From the NCBI GenBank assembly GCA_021810905.1, contig JAJZQH010000010.1:83228-147227 (forward strand): a stretch of DNA of 64,000 bases. The letters are read 5' to 3'. The notes beneath the pieces were generated by a model. The model was given only the letters and a program-made list of their open reading frames with translations, was not told the origin of the DNA and did no database searches. Position 1 is the first letter of the stretch. Each line of letters starts with the position of its first letter. Below are positions 36,440 to 44,408 of this stretch, piece after piece. Position numbers and translations under genes: made by a program. The DNA is from a bacterium. Its GTDB lineage: Bacteria; UBA10199; 2-02-FULL-44-16; JAAZCA01.

Positions 36440-36472
36440 AGGCTCAAAGTTGAAAGCTCAAAGCTGAAGGCT
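36440..36472. repeat. AAAGTTGAAAGCTC word repeat (thrS-infC)
   Basis: GGCTCAAAGTTGAAAGCTC and AAAGCTGAAGGC; same words as 34607-34640. Located in the infC leader. Confidence 0.55.
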
Positions 36473-36514
36473 GATGAAAGAAAGACGACAACTGATAACA
36501 AAGGAGGTGTGGCT

Positions 36515-37066
36515 ATTCGACCCCCATTTGGTGAAAGACCTGAGAGGCGCAGCGACGACTTGAGGACGAATCGCAGGATACGAGTTCCTGAAGTCCGTCT
36601 GATCGACGAGGAAGGAAACCAGCTCGGCGTGCTCGCTACATATGAGGCGATGAAGAAGGCGGAGGAGGCGGGTATGGACCTCGTCGAGATCTCGCCCATG
36701 GCCCGCCCTCCGGTCTGCAAAATCATGGATTACGGCAAATACAAGTACGAGCAGGCCAAGAAGAAGCACGAACAGAAGAAAAAACAGGTGGTGGTCCAGA
36801 TCAAGGAGATCAAGATGAGGCCCGCCACCGATGAACACGATTTCCAGACAAAACTTCGCCATGTCAAACGATTCCTCGAAGAAGGCGACAAGGTGAAGAT
36901 CACGGTGCGGTTCCGCGGCCGCGAGATGGCGCACGTTGACATCGGCCAGGAGCGCATGAAGCGCGTGATAGAAGAAGTGAGGGGAATGGGCGAAGTGGAG
37001 AGTTTCCCAAAGATGGAGGGGCGGCAGTTATTCATGATGCTTGGCCCCACGAAGAAAAAGACGTGA
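36515..37066 (+). CDS. infC: translation initiation factor IF-3, probable ATT start
   Basis: 183 residues. Binds the 30S subunit and proofreads start codon selection. N-terminal domain [20 protein letters not shown] and [20 protein letters not shown] are diagnostic; the C-terminal domain has [14 protein letters not shown] and [14 protein letters not shown]. No ATG lies near the start. AAGGAGGT at 36501-36508 is seven bases from ATT at 36515, while GTG at 36509 overlaps that ribosome site and is too close. An AUU start is known in E. coli infC, where it lets IF-3 repress its own synthesis; the same is inferred here. Confidence 0.88.
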   Translation: MRPPFGERPERRSDDLRTNRRIRVPEVRLIDEEGNQLGVLATYEAMKKAEEAGMDLVEISPMARPPVCKIMDYGKYKYEQAKKKHEQKKKQVVVQIKEIKMRPATDEHDFQTKLRHVKRFLEEGDKVKITVRFRGREMAHVDIGQERMKRVIEEVRGMGEVESFPKMEGRQLFMMLGPTKKKT

Positions 37067-37147
37067 TTCGTGTATCGTGAATCGTGGTTCGTAACCCACT
37101 CAGGTTTTACGATCCACGATCAACGAATCACGATCCACGAACTACGA
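37066..37147. repeat. ATTCACGA-family inverted repeat (infC-rpmI)
   Basis: Left GATTCGTGTATCGTGAATCG then TGGTTCGTAACC; loop CACTCAGGTTTTACG; right GATCCACGATCAACGAATC and ACGATCCACGAACTACG. Fills the infC-rpmI gap within a ribosomal operon. Confidence 0.82.
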
Positions 37148-37163
37148 ATACAAGGAGAACCAC

Positions 37164-37358
37164 ATGCCGAAGTTAAAGACACGCAGGGGAGCGGCGAAGC
37201 GCTTCCGAGCTACAAAATCCGGTAAGATCAAACGCAAGCGTTCCAAGCTGCGCCATATCCTTTCGGCCAAGACGAAAAAACAGAAGCGCCATCTGCGTTC
37301 GAAGGCCTATGTTTCCAAGGCCGATCTGAAGAAGGTGAGGAAGCTGCTCGTTGCATGA
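37164..37358 (+). CDS. rpmI: 50S ribosomal protein L35
   Basis: 64 residues, highly basic. [20 protein letters not shown] and [15 protein letters not shown] are standard L35. AAGGAG precedes the ATG. Between infC and rplT as in almost all bacteria. Confidence 0.95.
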   Translation: MPKLKTRRGAAKRFRATKSGKIKRKRSKLRHILSAKTKKQKRHLRSKAYVSKADLKKVRKLLVA

Positions 37359-37370
37359 TAATGAGAATGA

Positions 37371-37444
37371 CGTGATTCGTGGATCGTTGATCGTTGATCG
37401 TCACGGCAACGAGTACGAGGGCGGTTTTACGATCCACGATGCAC
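37371..37444. repeat. ATTCACGA-family inverted repeat (rpmI-rplT)
   Basis: Left GATTCGTGGATCGTTGATCG with a second GTTGATCG; right TTTTACGATCCACGATGCACG. Shorter than the neighbouring copies. Confidence 0.75.
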
Positions 37445-37466
37445 GGATTGAAACAAGGAGAAAGAT

Positions 37467-37817
37467 ATGCCAAGAGCAAAAAGAGGTTTCAAGGCGCGCA
37501 GACGCCACAACAAGGTGCTCAAGCAGGCGAAGGGTTTTCACGGCGCAAGGAGCAAGTTGATCCGCACCGCCATGGAAGCTGTCGATCACGCGCTGCAGTA
37601 CGCGTACGTCGGCCGCAAACTCAAGAAGCGCGACTTCAGGGGATTGTGGCAGACGCGCATAGCGGCTGCTGCGGCCCATCGCGGCACGTCTTACAGCCGC
37701 CTCATGGGAGATCTCAAGAAGAAGGGGTCTGCGCTGGACAGGAAGATGCTGGCGGAGCTGGCGACCAATCATCCCGAGGACTTTGCCGCAATAGTCGAGT
37801 GGGCAAAGGCGGTATAA
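37467..37817 (+). CDS. rplT: 50S ribosomal protein L20
   Basis: 116 residues. MPRAKRGFKARRRHNKVLKQ, GFHGARSKLIRTAMEAVDHA and YSRLMGDLKKKGSALDRKML are typical of L20. CAAGGAGAAAGAT precedes the ATG. In E. coli L20 represses rpmI-rplT translation through leader structure; whether the palindromic repeats here interfere with or replace that is unknown. Confidence 0.95.
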   Translation: MPRAKRGFKARRRHNKVLKQAKGFHGARSKLIRTAMEAVDHALQYAYVGRKLKKRDFRGLWQTRIAAAAAHRGTSYSRLMGDLKKKGSALDRKMLAELATNHPEDFAAIVEWAKAV

Positions 37818-37821
37818 AATT

Positions 37822-37910
37822 TCTCTCCCCCTTTGTAAGGGGGAGCTGGAGGGGGTAGATCTCGGTCTACCTCCCCTTACCCCTCCTTACAAAGGAGGGG
37901 AGGGGGTAAT
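37822..37910. repeat. CCCCTCC palindrome pair (rplT-pheS)
   Basis: First copy CTCCCCCTTTGTAAGGGGGA then GCTGGAGGGGGTAGATC; second, inverted, GATCTCGGTCTACCTCCCC, ACCCCTCCTTACAAAGGAGG. Each is a palindrome and the two also pair with each other. GGGGG and AGG at its end supply the pheS ribosome site region. Confidence 0.82.
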
Positions 37911-37915
37911 CGAAG

Positions 37916-38944
37916 GTGAAGGATCGCCTGCTACAAGAGATCGCTGTGCTCAGGCGCGAGGCAGAGGCCGAACTTGCTGCCGTGCCGGACACTTCTGCCG
38001 CCGAGGCGTGCCGCGTAAAATACCTAGGCCGGCAGGGGCTTGTGACGTCGATCCTCAAGTCGCTCAAGGATCTCTCGCCGGAGGAGCGCCCTGAGGTTGG
38101 GCGCGAGATCAATATCGCCAAAGAGATACTCGAGTCGAAGCTCGCCGATCTGCGGGAGCGCCTCAAGCACGCCGAGCTCGAGCGCAGCGTTGCGGCCCAG
38201 CGGCTGGACATAACGCTTCCCGGCCGCAGGACGAAGCGCGGCAAACGGCATCCGCTGAGACAGACAACGCGCGAGATTTTGCAGATCTTCACCGACATGG
38301 GTTTTTCAGTACACCGCGGCCCGGAAATCGAGACGGATTATTATAACTTCGAGGCGCTTGGAGTCCCCGCGGATCATCCCGCCCGCGACATGCAGGATAC
38401 GTTCTACGTTGAAGGCGGATATCTGCTGCGCACGCACACGTCTCCCGTCCAGATCCACGTGATGGAAAACCAGCGGCCGCCGATATGCGCGGTCTTCCCC
38501 GGCGCGGTCTATCGCCGCGACAACGACGTCTCCCACTCGCCGATGTTCCATCAGGTCGAGGGGCTCATGGTGGATCGCAACATCTCGATGCGCGATCTCA
38601 AAGGCGTGCTCTCCACTTTCTGCCACCGCATGTTCGGGAGCGGAGTCGGTGTGCGGTTCAGGCCCAGCTACTTCCCGTTTACGGAACCCTCGGCCGAAGT
38701 CGATATCCAGTGCGTGATATGCGGAGGATCCGGCTGCCGCGTCTGTAAACAGAGCGGGTGGCTGGAGATTCTCGGATGCGGCATGGTCGATCCGGTCGTG
38801 TTCGAAAAGGTGAAGGTAGATACGAAGAAGTGGAGCGGGTTCGCATTCGGCATGGGCGTCGAGCGGATCGCCATGCTCAAATACGCTATCAACGACATCA
38901 GACTGTTTTATGAAAACGACATGAGATTTCTGGAGCAGTTCTGA
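37916..38944 (+). CDS. pheS: phenylalanyl-tRNA synthetase alpha subunit
   Basis: 342-residue catalytic subunit. Starts with GTG. N-terminal coiled coil (~1-95), then class II motifs: HPLRQTTREILQIFTDMGF, FYVEGGYLLRTHTSPVQIH, FRPSYFPFTEPSAEVDIQC and GFAFGMGVERIAMLKY. A CVICGGSGCRVCKQSG cysteine cluster before the last motif resembles the zinc-like insertion of some PheS. Typical length; precedes pheT. Confidence 0.95.
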   Translation: MKDRLLQEIAVLRREAEAELAAVPDTSAAEACRVKYLGRQGLVTSILKSLKDLSPEERPEVGREINIAKEILESKLADLRERLKHAELERSVAAQRLDITLPGRRTKRGKRHPLRQTTREILQIFTDMGFSVHRGPEIETDYYNFEALGVPADHPARDMQDTFYVEGGYLLRTHTSPVQIHVMENQRPPICAVFPGAVYRRDNDVSHSPMFHQVEGLMVDRNISMRDLKGVLSTFCHRMFGSGVGVRFRPSYFPFTEPSAEVDIQCVICGGSGCRVCKQSGWLEILGCGMVDPVVFEKVKVDTKKWSGFAFGMGVERIAMLKYAINDIRLFYENDMRFLEQF

Positions 38945-38948
38945 AGGC

Positions 38949-39017
38949 CGTGCTTCGTGACTCGTAACGACCAGAGTGATGTTACGATCCACGATTCACG
39001 AACGACGAACGACGAAA
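38949..39017. repeat. ATTCACGA-family inverted repeat (pheS-pheT)
   Basis: Left GTGCTTCGTGACTCGTAACG; right GTTACGATCCACGATTCACG followed by AACGACGAACGACG. Separates the two subunit genes of one enzyme, which elsewhere are usually nearly adjacent. Confidence 0.8.
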
Positions 39018-39020
39018 AAA

Positions 39021-41084
39021 ATGCGCGTACCATTAGAATGGCTAAAAGAATTCGTCGAGATTCGGGTCAAACCCGAGAGGCTCGCGCACCTGTTGACCAT
39101 GGGCGGCATCGAGGTCGAGTCGGTGGAGAGCCTGGGCCGCGAGACGATCATGGAGCTCGGGATCACGCCGAATCGCGGCGACTGCCTCTCGATTGCCGGA
39201 GTGGCGCGCGAAGTTGCCGCCGTCACTGGCGCGCGTCTCAAACCGCGCAAGTTTGCAGCGCCGCGCGGCGAGGGCAGGATGGCGGACCGCGTTAAAGTGT
39301 CGGTCAAGAGCAGAAGCCGCTGCATACGTTACACTGCGCGCGCGATCGAAGGCGTCAAAGTTGGCCCCTCGCCATCCTGGATGGCGGCGCGGCTGGCGGC
39401 CTGCGGCATACGTTCTATCAATAACGTCGTGGACGCGTCGAACTACGTCATGCTCGAAACCGGGCACCCGCTGCACGTATTCGATATGGCAAGGATCCGA
39501 GGCAGCCGCATCGAGGTATCGCTCGTTGAGTCCGCCAGGCAGTTCACGACGCTCGACGGCGTCGTGCGCACGTTGGAGAAGGGCGATCTCGCCATCTGCG
39601 ACGGAGAAGGTCCGGTCGCCGTAGCGGGCATCATGGGCGGCGGAGATTCCGAAGTCTCTCAATCCACGACATCAGTGCTCCTTGAAAGTGCGTGCTTTGA
39701 AGGCAAAGGCATACGGCGTACGTCCCGCAGGTTGGGGCTTGCGTCAGAATCGTCCCGCCGCTTCGAGAGGGGCGTGGATCCAAACAGCGTGCTCGCGGCG
39801 CTCAATCGGCTTACCGAACTTATCGTTGACACGGCGGAAGGAACGCCTGCCGCCGATTGTGTCGACATATATCCGGCGAAGATAGCGCCCGCGCGGCTTG
39901 CACTCACGGAGGACGCGGTGGAGCGCATGCTGGGCGAAAATATCCCGGCCGCTTCGATCGCAAAAATTCTTACCCGTCTTGGGCTTGATGCCAAACGCGG
40001 CGCAAAGGGACGCATCTCCGTCTCCGTGCCTACGTTCAGACCCGATATCTCAAGACCCGTCGATCTCATCGAGGAGGTCGCGAGAATTTACGGATACGAC
40101 CGGCTCGAAGGAAAGACTCCTCTTGTCTGCATGTCGCCTATCGTAAGACCGCGCTTCATGGATCAGGAACAGGCGATATGCGAAGCGCTCGCGGGTGCTG
40201 GCATGAGCGAAGTGGTTCTGTATGGTTTTGTGGACGACCGAGCCCAGGCGCCATTTGCGGGGCTCGGACCCGCCGCGGTGAAGATCGCCAATCCGCTTTC
40301 TCAGGATCAGGGAGTGATGTGCACTTCACTTCTTCCGGGGCTTATGGACGCGGCAAGGCTCAACGTGAACAGGCAGCGCACCGATCTCAAGCTGTTTGCA
40401 TTTCAGCATATCTATCACAGGCCGGCCGGCGCTGGTCCCTCCGACGAGCCGCGCTCGGTGGCAGGGCTTCTGCTGGGCCGGCGCGATCCATCGTCATGGG
40501 AGCGCTCGCGCGAACAGCTCGATTTTTACGATGCAAAGGGCGTTGTAGATGCAGTGCTCGATTCGCTCGGTCTCGTGCAGATCAGCGTATATCAGCGCGG
40601 CGAGCCGCCGGCGTTTCTTCATCCCGGACGTTTCGCGCATGTGCTCTGCGGCAATACCCGCGTCGGGGTAGTGGGCCAGCTCCATCCGGACGTGGCGGTA
40701 AAGTGGGGGCTCGAACATGAAGTCTTCGTCTTCGAGCTTCATTTCGATCTGATCGCGGAAAAAGCGCAGGCGGTCGTGCCGCGCTTCAGCGAGCTTTCGC
40801 GTTTCCCCTTTGTCCAGCGCGACATCGCCATCGTCGTGGACGAACGCATTCCGCTGGTCGAGGTGGAGAAGACGATACAGGAGAGCGGGGTCGAGCTTTT
40901 GGACGGCGTGAATATCTTCGATATCTACAGGGGCAAAGGTCTTGCCGAGGGCCGCAAGAGCATTGCGATCTCCCTGCGTTTTTCGCGCGAGGATCGGACT
41001 CTTACGGACGACGAGGTCGTTGCCGCGCAGCAGAAGATCGTTTCAGAACTTTCCAGGACGCTTAAGGCTGAACTCAGGGAGTAG
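39021..41084 (+). CDS. pheT: phenylalanyl-tRNA synthetase beta subunit, without the EMAP-type domain
   Basis: 687 residues, about 100 fewer than usual. MRVPLEWLKEFVEIRVKPER begins B1; after GGIEVESVESLG the protein passes straight to ELGITPNRGDCLSIAGVARE, so the OB-fold EMAP/tRNA-binding domain normally lying there (about residues 40-150) is absent. B3/B4 editing, B5 and core domains follow, and the end is an FDX-ACB domain (VPRFSELSRFPFVQRDIAIV). ATG at 39021 follows the repeat; the frame opens at 38976 within the repeat. Confidence 0.92.
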   Translation: MRVPLEWLKEFVEIRVKPERLAHLLTMGGIEVESVESLGRETIMELGITPNRGDCLSIAGVAREVAAVTGARLKPRKFAAPRGEGRMADRVKVSVKSRSRCIRYTARAIEGVKVGPSPSWMAARLAACGIRSINNVVDASNYVMLETGHPLHVFDMARIRGSRIEVSLVESARQFTTLDGVVRTLEKGDLAICDGEGPVAVAGIMGGGDSEVSQSTTSVLLESACFEGKGIRRTSRRLGLASESSRRFERGVDPNSVLAALNRLTELIVDTAEGTPAADCVDIYPAKIAPARLALTEDAVERMLGENIPAASIAKILTRLGLDAKRGAKGRISVSVPTFRPDISRPVDLIEEVARIYGYDRLEGKTPLVCMSPIVRPRFMDQEQAICEALAGAGMSEVVLYGFVDDRAQAPFAGLGPAAVKIANPLSQDQGVMCTSLLPGLMDAARLNVNRQRTDLKLFAFQHIYHRPAGAGPSDEPRSVAGLLLGRRDPSSWERSREQLDFYDAKGVVDAVLDSLGLVQISVYQRGEPPAFLHPGRFAHVLCGNTRVGVVGQLHPDVAVKWGLEHEVFVFELHFDLIAEKAQAVVPRFSELSRFPFVQRDIAIVVDERIPLVEVEKTIQESGVELLDGVNIFDIYRGKGLAEGRKSIAISLRFSREDRTLTDDEVVAAQQKIVSELSRTLKAELRE

Positions 41085-41113
41085 GACGACTCAATTCGCG
41101 AAGGGAGGACGAA

Positions 41114-41404
41114 ATGACTAAGGCCGAGATCATCGAGCAGATCTACGAGAAGGTGGGGTTCTCCAAGAAGGAATCGGCGGAAATCGTCGAGCTCGTGTTC
41201 GACACAATGAAGGAGACGCTTGAGCGCGGCGAGAAGATCAAGATCTCCGGCTTTGGAAATTTCGTGGTCAGGCAGAAGCGGCCCCGCATAGGCCGCAATC
41301 CGCAGACCGGCCAGGAGATCGAAATCACCGCGCGCCGAGTGCTCACGTTCAGGCCGAGCCAGGTGCTCAAGTCGGCGCTCAATAAGGAAGAGGGCGGCGA
41401 ATAA
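41114..41404 (+). CDS. ihfA: integration host factor alpha subunit
   Basis: 96-residue HU/IHF-family DNA-bending protein. MTKAEIIEQIYEKVGFSKKE, ISGFGNFVVRQKRPRIGRNP and QTGQEIEITARRVLTFRPSQ match IhfA, including the DNA-intercalating RNPQTG arm. GAAGGGAGG precedes the ATG. Downstream of pheT as in Proteobacteria, which supports IHF alpha rather than HU. Confidence 0.92.
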   Translation: MTKAEIIEQIYEKVGFSKKESAEIVELVFDTMKETLERGEKIKISGFGNFVVRQKRPRIGRNPQTGQEIEITARRVLTFRPSQVLKSALNKEEGGE

Positions 41405-41536
41405 TATTGACGGACCTCTGGTTTTTTTCGAGGCCTTCGGAAACAAGGTTGCAGTTGATTATGACGGCAGTTTGTCGGATACTCCATTCTGCCTTGGAGG
41501 CCGCGCGTGGACAGGACAAGAGCGGGAAGGACTCAA

Positions 41537-42034
41537 ATGCCTGCGATTCCAAATAAGCTCTACTTCCGCATAGGCGAGGTCAGCGATCTCGTGGGAGTGA
41601 AGCCCTACGTGCTTCGCTACTGGGAGTCGGAATTCACGGACATCAAGCCCTCAAAATCGAAATCAGGGCAGAGGTTATACAAACGGCGGGACGTGGAGCT
41701 CTTGCTCAAGATCAAGGAATTGCTCTACGAAGAACGCTTCACCATCAACGGCGCGCGCAAGCGGCTCAAGGATTTCAGCCGCGGCGAGGGCCGCGAGGCG
41801 GAAGAATCTGAGGAAGTTGTAGAATTTGAAGAACCGGCCGAGGCAGAGGAAGGCCCGCAGCAGCTTGAGGTCTTTGCTGTCGAGGAAGAGGATGAGGATG
41901 CCCCGGCCGAGAGCTCGGGCGATTCCGAAATACCGGAGCCGACAAGAGCCAAGGCCGTGGGACGCGACAACACCAAGACCCTTCTCAAAATCCGCCGAGA
42001 TCTCGAGGAGCTCTTGAATATGATGAAGGCATAA
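41537..42034 (+). CDS. MerR-family regulator
   Basis: 165 residues. The N-terminal winged helix reads [20 protein letters not shown] then [20 protein letters not shown], the MerR/HTH_17-type group commonly encoded after ihfA. The rest is a Glu-rich acidic region (~85-130) and a short helical tail; no effector domain is evident. GGAAGGA precedes the ATG at 41537; a GTG at 41507 is less likely. Target genes unknown. Confidence 0.88.
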   Translation: MPAIPNKLYFRIGEVSDLVGVKPYVLRYWESEFTDIKPSKSKSGQRLYKRRDVELLLKIKELLYEERFTINGARKRLKDFSRGEGREAEESEEVVEFEEPAEAEEGPQQLEVFAVEEEDEDAPAESSGDSEIPEPTRAKAVGRDNTKTLLKIRRDLEELLNMMKA

Positions 42035-42081
42035 CGGGCAGGTAGCTTGGAACCAGTGCTTGCTCCGGGTGCAGTTTGCTT

Positions 42082-42237
42082 GAGGAATGATGGAATCGGC
42101 GATACCTGTTCTTTGCAGAGTCGGGGCGTAGCTCAGCTTGGACTAGAGTGCTTGCTTGGGGTGCAAGAGGTCGCCGGTTCAAATCCGGCCGCCCCGACTG
42201 TGCATTGAACCACTTGTCGCCGATTCCATCATTCCTC
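42082..42237. repeat. 21-bp perfect inverted repeat enclosing tRNA-Pro
   Basis: 42082-42102 (GAGGAATGATGGAATCGGCG plus A) is perfectly complementary to 42217-42237. The 114-base interval contains the complete tRNA-Pro gene. In RNA this would form a 21-bp stem clamping the tRNA ends. Confidence 0.9.
42122..42197 (+). tRNA. tRNA-Pro (anticodon GGG)
   Basis: Acceptor CGGGGCG/CGCCCCG, D stem GCTC/GAGT, anticodon stem CTTGC/GCAAG with loop TTGGGGT (GGG, reads CCC/CCU), T stem GCCGG/CCGGC, discriminator A. CCA not encoded. The 3' 21 bases are duplicated at 42327-42347, and a degraded copy of the anticodon arm (AGTGCTTGCTCCGGGTGCA) lies at about 42056-42073. Confidence 0.93.
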
Positions 42238-42326
42238 CCTGAAATCACGCTTCGCCGGTTGACTGAGCCCGGGGACCCGCAGCGCGGGTGGGCGAAGAAA
42301 TCCCCGGAGCCGAGAGGCGGAGGGGG

Positions 42327-42347
42327 CAAATCCGGCCGCCCCGACTG
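42327..42347 (+). repeat. duplicate of tRNA-Pro 3' end (att-like)
   Basis: Exact 21-base copy of 42180-42200 (the T-arm end, acceptor 3' strand and three flanking bases), 147 bases downstream. Such tRNA 3' duplications are typical of tyrosine-recombinase attachment sites; here the interval is too short for an integrase, so it may be a scar. Confidence 0.75.
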
Positions 42348-42384
42348 AAGACTGGTGAATTTTTGATTCCTTTTGTGCAGGATG

Positions 42385-42407
42385 AGGCCCCGTTCGGGGC
42401 CGATTTT
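42385..42407 (+). terminator. terminator between tRNA-Pro and cysE
   Basis: GGCCCC-GTTC-GGGGCC (42385-42400), then GA and TTTTT. It ends 14 bases before the cysE ATG, so cysE needs read-through or control at this hairpin, unless the promoter overlaps it. Confidence 0.75.
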
Positions 42408-42421
42408 TCAAGGACGGCCAA

Positions 42422-43096
42422 ATGATCCGTCTCATCAAGACAATCCACGAAGACTTCAGGATGATCTTTGAACGCGATCCCGCAGCTCGTTCGCGGCTTG
42501 AAATTATCCTTTGTTATCCGGGGCTACATGCCCTTGTGTTGCATAGGATTGCGCATATATTGTGGAAACATCACTTTAAACTTTTTGCGAGGATGATATC
42601 GCATTTTTCACGCTGGATCACAGGCATTGAGATCCATCCAGGGGCCACGATAGGTAAGCGATTCTTTATCGATCACGGCATGGGCGTGGTCATAGGTGAG
42701 ACCGCAGAGATAGGCAACGACGTGACGCTCTACCAGGGGGTCACCCTCGGCGGGACGAGCTGGACCAAGGGCAAGCGCCATCCCACGATTGGCGATCGAG
42801 TTGTCATAGGTTCAGGCGCCGCGGTGCTGGGGCCGATCGACATAGGCCACGACAGCCGCATAGGTTCTTCGTCCGTCGTGATCCACGACGTGCCGCCGCT
42901 CTCGACCGTGGTGGGCATACCAGGCAAGGTCGTTCACCGGCGCGAGCCGATCGTCTGCGAGGGCTGCGACCATCACTACGACCTGCAGCACGGCACGCTG
43001 CCAGATCCATACGGCGAGGCGCTCGACGGCCTGCGCAACCGCATCGAAGAACTCGATCGAAGGATTGCATGCCTTGAGAAGAAAGAATCTCAGTGA
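42422..43096 (+). CDS. cysE: serine O-acetyltransferase
   Basis: 224-residue enzyme making O-acetylserine, first step of cysteine synthesis. An N-terminal helical part is followed by the left-handed beta helix with [40 protein letters not shown] and GVTLGGTSW, the SAT signature (catalytic His in IDHG and related Asp). The usual length is ~220-270. AAGGA lies seven bases before the ATG. The stop codon abuts a long inverted-repeat element. Confidence 0.93.
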   Translation: MIRLIKTIHEDFRMIFERDPAARSRLEIILCYPGLHALVLHRIAHILWKHHFKLFARMISHFSRWITGIEIHPGATIGKRFFIDHGMGVVIGETAEIGNDVTLYQGVTLGGTSWTKGKRHPTIGDRVVIGSGAAVLGPIDIGHDSRIGSSSVVIHDVPPLSTVVGIPGKVVHRREPIVCEGCDHHYDLQHGTLPDPYGEALDGLRNRIEELDRRIACLEKKESQ

Positions 43097-43271
43097 TGTT
43101 GCACTGCAGATGAATATCATTGCTTCGGGTCCTGTCGCCGGCCACCCCCATTTTCGGCATCGCCGCATCTCCCTTTTGCTCATCGTGGATTAGAAGAGGC
43201 GGCTGCTGGCGCAAATGGGGGTCCCCCGTCCGGCACCACCCGAAGCAATGATATTCATCTGCAGTGCAACA
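43097..43271. mobile_element. 175-bp element with 34-bp perfect terminal inverted repeats (MITE-like)
   Basis: 43097-43130 is perfectly complementary to 43238-43271 (34 bp; begins TGTTGCACTGCAGATGAATA). Inside, ACCCCCATTT (43144-43153) pairs with AAATGGGGGT (43213-43222). There is no coding capacity and no obvious target-site duplication. It starts on the base after the cysE stop and ends 31 bases before mnmA. It could be a non-autonomous element or a very strong RNA hairpin; the type label is tentative. Confidence 0.7.
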
Positions 43272-43302
43272 AAATTGGTAATTTCCAGAGGTCTTCACGC
43301 AT

Positions 43303-44388
43303 ATGCAGCTGAACAGGTCTTCCAAAGTCCTCGTTGCAATGAGCGGCGGTGTGGATTCGTCCGTTGCCGCGGCGCTCTTGTGCGAGCAGGGTCATGAGGT
43401 GACGGGTCTTTCCATGAACCTGCTCACCTGCAACGCCTCAGGCGAGAGGAGCTGCTGCTCGGCGCGCGACCGCGAGGACGCACGCGAAGTATGCCGCCAG
43501 CTCGGGTGCGCTCATCAGGTCATCGATTGCCGCCTCGATTTCAAACGGCGCGTCATCGACCCCTTTGTCGAGGATTATCTCGCCGGCAGGACCCCTTCAC
43601 CATGCATCCTGTGCAACGAATTCATCAAATTTCCTTTTCTGTGCGATGAGGCGCGGCGGCGGGAGATACCGTTCTTTGCCACGGGACATTATGCGCGAGT
43701 GGTTCAGGACGGGGAGATATTCCGCCTGCTGCGCGCAAAGGACGCTGCAAAGGACCAGACCTATTTCCTCTTTGCGCTGAAGCAAGAGGAGCTCTCGCGC
43801 CTGATTTTCCCGCTCGGAGAGATGACAAAGACCGAGGTGAGGGCGTATGCGGCCGCGCGCGGGCTTGCGACCCGCGAAAAGGCCGAGAGCCAGGAGGTCT
43901 GTTTCGTGCCGGATGACGACTGCGCGCGCTTTGTGGAAGATCGCGCCGGCGCGAGGGTCTCGGGGCCCGGCGAATTCGCGGATCGCAGCGGCGCTGTGCT
44001 CGGGCGCCATCGCGGCGTGCATTCCTACACCATCGGGCAGCGCCGGGGTCTGCGCATCGCACGCGGCAGGCGCATGTACGTAGTTGCCATCGACTGCGCG
44101 CGCAACCGAGTGGTGCTGGGCGACGACGCGGATCTTATGAAGGACGAGCTGATCGCATCGCGCGTATCCTGGACTCACCCGTCAAATGCGCGTGATCAGG
44201 ACGCTGTCGTGAAGATCCGATCCACGCACGCCGGCGTTCACGCGACCCTCAAGCTGCATGACGATGGCAGTGTGCGCGTCAAATTTGCAGAGCCCGTGCG
44301 CGCGATCGCCCCCGGCCAGGCCGCTGTATTCTATCGCGGAGAAGAAGTGATGGGTGGAGGGTGGATCACTTGCGAGGTCGATGTATAG
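43303..44388 (+). CDS. mnmA: tRNA-specific 2-thiouridylase MnmA
   Basis: 361-residue enzyme that thiolates U34 of tRNA-Lys/Glu/Gln. PP-loop VLVAMSGGVDSSVAAAL at ~9-25, first catalytic Cys in TPSPCILCNEFIKF, second in ESQEVCFVPDDD, and the GVHSYTIGQRRGL segment, all hallmark MnmA. Ends with the beta-barrel domain. Only a weak ribosome site is visible. Stands alone between an inverted-repeat element and an AlbA_2 gene. Confidence 0.94.
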   Translation: MQLNRSSKVLVAMSGGVDSSVAAALLCEQGHEVTGLSMNLLTCNASGERSCCSARDREDAREVCRQLGCAHQVIDCRLDFKRRVIDPFVEDYLAGRTPSPCILCNEFIKFPFLCDEARRREIPFFATGHYARVVQDGEIFRLLRAKDAAKDQTYFLFALKQEELSRLIFPLGEMTKTEVRAYAAARGLATREKAESQEVCFVPDDDCARFVEDRAGARVSGPGEFADRSGAVLGRHRGVHSYTIGQRRGLRIARGRRMYVVAIDCARNRVVLGDDADLMKDELIASRVSWTHPSNARDQDAVVKIRSTHAGVHATLKLHDDGSVRVKFAEPVRAIAPGQAAVFYRGEEVMGGGWITCEVDV

Positions 44389-44408
44389 GTGATAATCAGC
44401 TATAACCA

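Larger units (their letters stand above)
42198..42421. other. region between tRNA-Pro and cysE
   Basis: Holds the right arm of the 21-bp inverted repeat, a G/C-rich fold around 42249-42298 (CTTCGCC with GGCGAAG; ACCCGC with GCGGGT), the tRNA 3' end duplication and a terminator. No coding sequence is apparent. Confidence 0.7.

Noticed and set aside
37822..37910. Small CRISPR array formed by repeated CCCCTCC units
   Set aside because: The units are inverted relative to each other with no constant-length spacers, so they are palindromes rather than direct repeats.
42327..42347. Second tRNA gene
   Set aside because: Only the T-arm end and acceptor 3' strand are present; there is no D arm or anticodon arm, so it is a fragment copy.
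43097..43271. Integron attC site
   Set aside because: The ends read GTT...AAC from outside in, the reverse of the RYYYAAC...GTTRRRY order of attC, the arms are perfect without the extrahelical bases attC needs, and no integron integrase or cassette is nearby.
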